Below are positions 59,021 to 64,000 of a DNA stretch of 64,000 bases, one piece after another; the stretch's first letter is position 1, and every line of letters starts with the position of its first letter. Source of the DNA: Caldinitratiruptor microaerophilus (GTDB taxonomy: Bacteria > Bacillota > Sulfobacillia > Symbiobacteriales > ZC4RG38); contig NZ_AP025628.1 of NCBI RefSeq assembly GCF_025999835.1, positions 1,178,001 to 1,242,000 on the forward strand, written 5' to 3'. The notes beneath the pieces are model-generated. The model did not search any database. It saw only the letters and a list, made by a program, of their open reading frames with translations, and was not told the origin of the DNA. The translations under genes were made by a program, and so were the position numbers.

Positions 59021-60367
59021 TCAGCGCGTCCGCGACACGGAGGCGATCGCCTCCTCGAGGATGTCCAGGCCCTCGTCGAGCTGCTCGTCGGTGATCGCCA
59101 GGGGGGCCAGGAACCGGATCACCTGGTTGTGGTGGCCGGCCTTCATGAGGATCAGGCCGTTCTCGTAGCACCGCTTGAAGATGGCCGCGGTCTCCTCCGT
59201 GGCCGGCTCCTTCGTCGCGCGGTCCTTCACCAGCTCGATGGCGGCCATGGCGCCGAGCCCCCGCACGTCACCCACCAGCTCGAAGCGCTCGTGCCAGTCC
59301 CGGAAGCGGGCCAGGACGCGCTCGCCCACCGCCTGTGCCCGCTCCACGTACCGGTCGCGCTCCATCACCTCGATGACCTTGAGGGCGGCCGCGCAGGCGA
59401 CGGGGTTGCCGCCGTACGTCCCGCCCAGGCCGCCGACCTGCGCGGCGTCCATGATCTCCGCCCGCCCCGTGACGGCGGAAATCGGCAGCCCGTCGCCCAG
59501 CGACTTGGCCATCGTCACCAGGTCCGGGACCACGCCCGAGTGCTCGACGGCGAAGAAGCGGCCCGTGCGCCCGAAGCCGGTCTGGATCTCGTCCGCGATG
59601 AAGACGATACCGTACTCGTCGCACAGCGCCCGGAGGCCGCGCAGGAACTCCGGCGGCTGGACCAGGAATCCGCCCTCGCCCTGCACCGGCTCGATGATCA
59701 GCGCGGCCACCTTGTCGGGGCCGATCTCGTCCTCGATCGCCCGGCGGACGTCTTCCAGGGCGTGGCGGGCAGTGGCGGCCGGATCGGCAAAGGGCGAGCG
59801 GTAGGGGTAGACGGCGGGGAGGCGGTAGATCTCCGGGGCGAAGGGCCCGAAGCCGTACTTGTACGTGGAGACCTTGGCCGTCAGGCTCATGCCGAGGAGC
59901 GTGCGGCCGTGGAAGGCGTGGGTGAACGTGATCACCGCCGGGCGCCCGGTGTAGCGGCGGGCGAGCTTCACCGCGTTCTCCACGGCCTCGGCGCCGCTGT
60001 TGAAGAGAGCGGTCTTCTTGGGGAAGTCGCCCGGGGTGAGGCGGTTCAGCTCCTCGGCCAGTCGGACGTACGGCTCGTACATGGTGACGTGGAAGCAGGT
60101 GTGCAGGAAACGGTCCACCTGCTCCTTGACCGCCGCGACCACCTCGGGGTGGTTCGCGCCCAGGTTCAGGACGCCGATGCCACCGGCGAAGTCGAGAAAC
60201 ACGTTCCCGTCGACATCCGTGAGCGTGGCGCCCCGGGTCTCGGCGGCGAAGATGGGGGCGACGTTGGCCACGCCCCGCGGAACCGCCGCCTCGCGCCGGC
60301 GCAGGAGCTCCTGGGAACGCGGACCGGGGATGGGCGTGCGGATCTGCACCGTCCTGGACACACGCAT
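59021..60367 (-). CDS. gabT: 4-aminobutyrate aminotransferase-type class III aminotransferase, copy 2
   Basis: 448 residues with the same protein sequence as copy 1 as far as can be read. Motifs: FNSGAEAVENAVKLARRY, EPVQGEGGFLVQP, FIADEIQTGFGRTG and TMAKSLGDGLPISAV with the PLP lysine. This copy keeps its original context: it follows the ornithine cyclodeaminase-like gene by 52 bases in a livHMGF-ocd-gabT run, which suggests import and transamination of an amino acid such as GABA, ornithine or a relative. ATG at 60367 after GGAGGAG. Confidence 0.92.
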   Translation of the reverse strand: MRVSRTVQIRTPIPGPRSQELLRRREAAVPRGVANVAPIFAAETRGATLTDVDGNVFLDFAGGIGVLNLGANHPEVVAAVKEQVDRFLHTCFHVTMYEPYVRLAEELNRLTPGDFPKKTALFNSGAEAVENAVKLARRYTGRPAVITFTHAFHGRTLLGMSLTAKVSTYKYGFGPFAPEIYRLPAVYPYRSPFADPAATARHALEDVRRAIEDEIGPDKVAALIIEPVQGEGGFLVQPPEFLRGLRALCDEYGIVFIADEIQTGFGRTGRFFAVEHSGVVPDLVTMAKSLGDGLPISAVTGRAEIMDAAQVGGLGGTYGGNPVACAAALKVIEVMERDRYVERAQAVGERVLARFRDWHERFELVGDVRGLGAMAAIELVKDRATKEPATEETAAIFKRCYENGLILMKAGHHNQVIRFLAPLAITDEQLDEGLDILEEAIASVSRTR

Positions 60368-60419
60368 CTCTCCTCCGACTGGAACTTCGACGGGTTGTGC
60401 GCAAACGGCGGATGGACGT

Positions 60420-61424
60420 CTACGACGGGAAGACCCCGAGGTCCACCTCCTGGCCGATCCCGAGCTGCCGGGCCCGCTCGTAGATACGGCGGCCGACGAC
60501 CACGTCCATGACCGCCAGGCCCACGGACTTGAAGAGCGTGAGCTCGTCCGCCCGCTCCCGGCCCGGCCGGTGGCCGCTGTGGATCTCCCCCAGCTCGGCG
60601 TGGAGGCGGCCCGCTTCCCACAGCCCCTCACGGATGGGGATCAGGAGATCGCCGGCCTCCGCCAGCGCGGCCTCGCGCGACTCCACCACCACCTTGTCCG
60701 CACGGGCCACGACCTCTCCCGGCACCTCCTGCATGTCCGGCCGGAACGACCCGATCGCACAGATGTGCACCCCAGTCCCGACAGCTCCGGCCGGGAACAC
60801 GGGGGTGTGGGAGGTCGTCGCCGTGACGACGATGTCTGCCCCCCGCACCGCCTCACCGGGGTCCGGGGAGACCTGAAGACGGGGCACCTCCGGCCCCAGC
60901 TGGGCCGCCAGCTCCCGGGCGAACGTCTCGGCCTTCTCCCGGCGCCGGTTGTAAAGGCGCACCTCGCGCAGGCGGCGGACCGCCGCCACCGCGCGCAGCG
61001 CCATCCGGGCCTGGGTGCCGGTGCCGATGATCGCCGCGACGGCGGCATCGGGCCGCGCCAGGTACCGGGTGGCGAGCCCGGAAGCCGCACCCGTCCGAAG
61101 CGCGGTCAGGTACGACCCCTCGAGGAGGGCCAGCGGCTCGCCCGTCTCGGGGTCTGCCAGCAGCACCGCCCCGTGGATCACCGGCTTGTCCCGCCCGGCG
61201 TTGCGGGGAAAGACGGAGACGTACTTCACCCCGAGGCTGCCCGCCCCCGCCACCAGGGCCGGCATGAAGAGGGCGGTCGCCCCCTGCTCCGGGACCGGGA
61301 TGCCGGTGCGCAGGGGCACGTTCGCACGGCCCCCGGAGAAGTGGGACAGGGCCTCGCCCACCGCCTCGATCGCCTCGGGCATGGCAAGCGCCCGCGCTTG
61401 GTCCTGCGCGCTGAGGATGAGCAT
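60420..61424 (-). CDS. Ornithine cyclodeaminase/mu-crystallin family protein
   Basis: 334 residues: GGRANVPLRTGIPVPEQ, MPALVAGAGSLGVKYVSVFP, LLEGSYLTALRTGAASGLAT, the NAD(P) turn IIGTGTQARMALRAVAAV near residue 130, and GSFRPDMQEVPGEV. The family includes ornithine cyclodeaminase, alanine dehydrogenase-like and imine reductase enzymes (for example delta-1-pyrroline-2-carboxylate reductase). The substrate cannot be fixed, but the operon partners point to amino-acid catabolism. ATG at 61424, 18 bases after livF. Confidence 0.9.
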   Translation of the reverse strand: MLILSAQDQARALAMPEAIEAVGEALSHFSGGRANVPLRTGIPVPEQGATALFMPALVAGAGSLGVKYVSVFPRNAGRDKPVIHGAVLLADPETGEPLALLEGSYLTALRTGAASGLATRYLARPDAAVAAIIGTGTQARMALRAVAAVRRLREVRLYNRRREKAETFARELAAQLGPEVPRLQVSPDPGEAVRGADIVVTATTSHTPVFPAGAVGTGVHICAIGSFRPDMQEVPGEVVARADKVVVESREAALAEAGDLLIPIREGLWEAGRLHAELGEIHSGHRPGRERADELTLFKSVGLAVMDVVVGRRIYERARQLGIGQEVDLGVFPS

Positions 61425-61442
61425 CCCCTGCGGAAGCCTCCT

Positions 61443-62165
61443 TCAGGCCGGCCGGCGGTTCTGGATCCCCAGGTAGAGCTGGATGAGCTCCGGATGCCCC
61501 GCCAGCTCCCCGGGCGTGCCGCAAAAGCGGACCTCGCCCTGCACCAGGATGTAGACCCGGTCGGCGATGCGCAGGGCCTGCCGCACGTTCTGCTCGACGA
61601 GCACGATGGGCACGCCGGTCTGCGCAAGCGCCTGGACCTCCCGGAACGCATGCTGCACGAGGGCTGGGGACAACCCCGCGGAGGGCTCGTCGAGGAGGAG
61701 CACCCGCGGGTTGTGCATCAGCGCCCGGGCAAGGCTCACGAGCATCTGCTGCCCGCCGCTCAGGGTGCCGGCCGGCTGCCGGAGCCGGCTCGCCAGCTCC
61801 GGAAAGCGGGCCAGGACCTGGTCCCGGCGCCGCCGCACCTCGGCGCGGTCCCGGACGAGGTAGGCCCCCATCAGGAGGTTCTCCTCCACCGTCAGGTAGG
61901 GGAAGACCCGTCCCCCCTGCGGCACCGTGGCGATGCCCAGCTGGGTGCGGAGGTGGCCGGTCCGGCGGGTGATGTCCTCGTCGCCGAGGAAGAGGCGGCC
62001 CCGCCACACGTCGACGACCCCGGCGAGGACCTTGAGCAGGGTGGACTTGCCGCTCCCGTTCGGCCCGAAGATGGCCGTGATCCCGCTGGGAAGGGCCTCG
62101 ACGTCGACCCCGTGGAGGATCTCCTGCTTGCCGTACCCGGCCACGACACCTTCCGCCCGGATCAC
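61443..62165 (-). CDS. livF: Branched-chain amino acid-type ABC transporter ATPase LivF (third system)
   Basis: 240 residues: Walker A GPNGSGKSTLL, GIATVPQGGRVFPYLTVEEN, a canonical TLSGGQQMLVSLARAL signature, Walker B LLLDEPSAGLSP and LVEQNVRQALRIAD. GTG at 62165 overlaps the livG stop (GTGA). Confidence 0.92.
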   Translation of the reverse strand: MIRAEGVVAGYGKQEILHGVDVEALPSGITAIFGPNGSGKSTLLKVLAGVVDVWRGRLFLGDEDITRRTGHLRTQLGIATVPQGGRVFPYLTVEENLLMGAYLVRDRAEVRRRRDQVLARFPELASRLRQPAGTLSGGQQMLVSLARALMHNPRVLLLDEPSAGLSPALVQHAFREVQALAQTGVPIVLVEQNVRQALRIADRVYILVQGEVRFCGTPGELAGHPELIQLYLGIQNRRPA

Positions 62166-62890
62166 GCTTCGTCACTCCCCAGGTAGGCCGCAACGACCTG
62201 CGGATTCGCCTTCACGGCGTCGAAGTCGCCCTCGGCGATCTTCTGGCCCCGGTCCATCACGATGACGCGGGAGCACAGGTCCTGGATGAGATCCATGTCG
62301 TGCTCGATGACCAGGAACGTGATCCCCTGGCCGTTCAGGGTCCGGATGTACCCGGCGATCTCCCGGGCCAGCACCGGGTTCACGCCCGCGGCGACCTCGT
62401 CCAGGAGGATGAGCCGGGGGGAGATCATCAGGACCCGCCCCAGCTCGAGCAGCTTCATCTGGCCGCCCGAGAGGTTCTCGGCCGGCTCGTCCGCCAGGTG
62501 GGCGAGCCGCAGGAACTCGAGCCAGTGCCCGGCCGCCCTCGCCAGCTCCTTCGCGGACCGCCCCTGGGGCTGGGCCATGCCGGCGACCAGGAGGTTCTGG
62601 CGCACCGTCATCTTGAGGAACGGCGTGGGGATCTGGAAGGTCCGGCCGAGGCCCAGCCGGGCGATGCGGTGGGGCCGCCAGCCCGTGACGTCGTGCCCGG
62701 CGAACCGGACGCTGCCGCCGTCGGGCGGGAGCACGCCGGCGACGAGGTTGAAGAAGGTGGACTTGCCGCTGCCGTTGGGACCTATGATGCCAACGATCTC
62801 CCCGCCCTCGACGGTGAGCGACACCCCGTCGACCGCCCGGATGCCGCCGAACGAGCGGGCAAGGTTCCGGACCTCGAGCAGCGCGCTCAT
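62162..62890 (-). CDS. livG: Branched-chain amino acid-type ABC transporter ATPase LivG (third system)
   Basis: 242 residues: Walker A GPNGSGKSTFF, LGRTFQIPTPFLKMTVRQNL, a canonical NLSGGQMKLLELGRVL signature, Walker B LILLDEVAAGVNP and the H-loop IEHDMDLIQDLCSRV. ATG at 62890 overlaps the livM stop (ATGA); the longer frame upstream lies inside livM. Confidence 0.92.
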   Translation of the reverse strand: MSALLEVRNLARSFGGIRAVDGVSLTVEGGEIVGIIGPNGSGKSTFFNLVAGVLPPDGGSVRFAGHDVTGWRPHRIARLGLGRTFQIPTPFLKMTVRQNLLVAGMAQPQGRSAKELARAAGHWLEFLRLAHLADEPAENLSGGQMKLLELGRVLMISPRLILLDEVAAGVNPVLAREIAGYIRTLNGQGITFLVIEHDMDLIQDLCSRVIVMDRGQKIAEGDFDAVKANPQVVAAYLGSDEA

Positions 62891-63855
62891 GCCCCCACCC
62901 CCAGACGGCGGAGAAGGTAGCGGGCGTTCTCCCGCCAGCGCCCGCCGCGGCGGCCCTCGAACAGCCCCACGATGCCGTCGGGGAGGTAGAGCACCACCGC
63001 GCAGACGGCGAGACCGAGGAGGACCAGGTAGAACACCGACTCGCCCCAGTACGCCCAGATGACCCGGTTGAGGAGCCACAGGATGCCCGCGCCGAGCACG
63101 GGGCCCCAGTACGTGCCCAGCCCGCCGAGGAGGACCATCACGACCATCTGGTCCGTCACGGAGACGTCCAGGACGCTCTGCGGGTGGATGAACGTGATCC
63201 AGTACGTGTAGATGCCCCCCAGCACCCCGGGGAAGAACGCGGAGAGGGCGAAGGCCTGGAGCTTCACCCGCGTGGTGTCGATCCCGAGGGACTCCGCTGC
63301 CATCTCATTCTCCCGGATGGCCTGCAGCTTCTGCCCGAAGGGCGCGCGCTCGAGGAGCCACCATGTCACGGCCATCGTCAGCAGGAAGGCGCCAAACGTG
63401 ATGTAGTACACGAGCGTGTCGTTGAGCGGGGAGTCCACCTGAATGCCGTGGGGGCCGCCGGTGAACTCGAGAACGAGAGCGACCTGCTTGACCATCTCAC
63501 CGAAGGCCCACGTGGCGATCGCAAAGTACGGCCCCCGCAGCCGGAGCGTGGGGATGCCGATGGCAGCCGCCAGGAGGGTCGTCAGGAGCCCGCCCAGCGG
63601 GAGCGTGGCCGCAAACGGCAGGCCCAGCTCGTTCATGCCGAGCGCCGTCACGTAGGCGCCGATCCCGAAGAAGGCACCGTGCCCGAAGTTCAGGTAGCCC
63701 GTGTACCCGCCGATGATGTTCCAGCTCTGACTGAGGGCGGCCCACAGCCAGATGCCGGTGAGGACCCGGAGCCAGAACGCCGGCAGGGCCGGGGGGACGG
63801 TGAGCAGCACGCCCAGGCCGGCTGCGAGCGCCACCAGGCGCAGCGAGCGACCCAC
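62887..63855 (-). CDS. livM: Branched-chain amino acid-type ABC transporter permease LivM (third system)
   Basis: 322 residues, about nine membrane segments: SWNIIGGYTGYLNFGHGAFF, LRLRGPYFAIATWAFGEM, the coupling segment FGQKLQAIRENEMAAESLGI, and GGLGTYWGPVLGAGI. GTG start at 63855, four bases after the livH stop. Confidence 0.92.
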   Translation of the reverse strand: MGRSLRLVALAAGLGVLLTVPPALPAFWLRVLTGIWLWAALSQSWNIIGGYTGYLNFGHGAFFGIGAYVTALGMNELGLPFAATLPLGGLLTTLLAAAIGIPTLRLRGPYFAIATWAFGEMVKQVALVLEFTGGPHGIQVDSPLNDTLVYYITFGAFLLTMAVTWWLLERAPFGQKLQAIRENEMAAESLGIDTTRVKLQAFALSAFFPGVLGGIYTYWITFIHPQSVLDVSVTDQMVVMVLLGGLGTYWGPVLGAGILWLLNRVIWAYWGESVFYLVLLGLAVCAVVLYLPDGIVGLFEGRRGGRWRENARYLLRRLGVGA

Positions 63856-63858
63856 CGC

Positions 63859-64000
63859 CTACACCCCCTTCCCGAAGAGACCCCTCGGCGCCACCAGCAG
63901 GACGAGGTAGAGCGCGCCGAAGAGGATCAGGAGGGTGTACTGGGCTCCCAGGTACGTGGCGACGAAGGACTGCAGGACACCCAGGGCCAGGCTGGCGGCG
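63859..64000 (-). CDS. livH: Branched-chain amino acid-type ABC transporter permease LivH (third system, C-terminal end)
   Basis: Only the last 46 residues lie in the window (LGVLQSFVATYLGAQYTLLI, then VLLVAPRGLFGKGV and stop). The ending P-R-G-L-F-G-K matches LivH C-termini. The rest is beyond the right edge. Confidence 0.8.
   Translation of the reverse strand, partial: AASLALGVLQSFVATYLGAQYTLLILFGALYLVLLVAPRGLFGKGV

Larger units (their letters stand above)
58971..60484. repeat. Right copy of the 1,514-bp near-identical direct repeat
   Basis: Same orientation as the copy at 31254-32767. Here it is continuous with the complete ornithine cyclodeaminase-like gene and the liv operon, so this side keeps the native upstream flank. 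Confidence 0.95.

Noticed and set aside
1-64000. tRNA or rRNA genes
   Set aside because: No T-loop GGTTCGANNCC context with matching acceptor stems and no rRNA-like sequence was noticed. Without a covariance search a divergent tRNA cannot be excluded.

Overview
The window is high-GC DNA from an endospore-forming member of the Firmicutes, probably of the Symbiobacterium/Caldinitratiruptor type. The evidence is a full-length SpoIVA (26.5-27.9 kb) with a sigma-E-like promoter, a YlbF-family protein, a SAM-I riboswitch, strong AGGAGG ribosome sites and frequent GTG/TTG starts. The species is an inference. No rRNA, tRNA, CRISPR array or replication origin was seen.

Layout. 0-9 kb: a membrane protein, YlbF, a WD40-like protein, then a minus-strand methyl-cycle cluster (mtnP, ahcY, a TIM-barrel protein, an MTA/SAH deaminase), a FG-GAP/LysM protein, ndk and speD. 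9.1-17 kb: a PrpR-type sigma-54 activator, a sigma-54 promoter, and an operon of enoyl-CoA hydratase plus a complete branched-chain-type ABC transporter (livKHMGF). 17-31 kb: core genes, namely an aminotransferase, phosphomannomutase, thiW, a VanZ protein, lysC and metX under a SAM-I riboswitch, murJ, spoIVA, rbsK and a CBS protein.

31.25-60.48 kb: two nearly identical 1.5-kb direct repeats, each with an intact GABA-type aminotransferase gene, bracket a 26.2-kb accessory island (32,768-58,970). The left repeat ends in a cut-off 3' piece of the ornithine cyclodeaminase-like gene that is whole at the right repeat. The ancestral locus was therefore probably one liv-ocd-gabT operon. The island's first half is a sigma-54 regulon: its own activator, two divergent sigma-54 promoters with a palindrome between them, a second liv transporter, two paralogous M20 peptidases, an amidase, a polysaccharide-deacetylase-like enzyme, two SDRs, and decayed genes (P1 peptidase, old-yellow-enzyme fragment). 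Its second half is a sugar-acid-type catabolic operon: M24 peptidase, sugar ABC transporter without an ATPase, IclR regulator, enolase-superfamily dehydratase, zinc dehydrogenase, mutarotase-like protein and SDR. A transposase remnant lies between the halves.

60.4-64 kb: the intact ocd gene and a third liv cluster (livF, G, M and the end of livH), cut by the window edge. The theme is uptake of amino-acid-like and amide compounds through three distinct Liv systems, each wired to different catabolic enzymes, on top of sulfur amino acid and methyl-cycle housekeeping.
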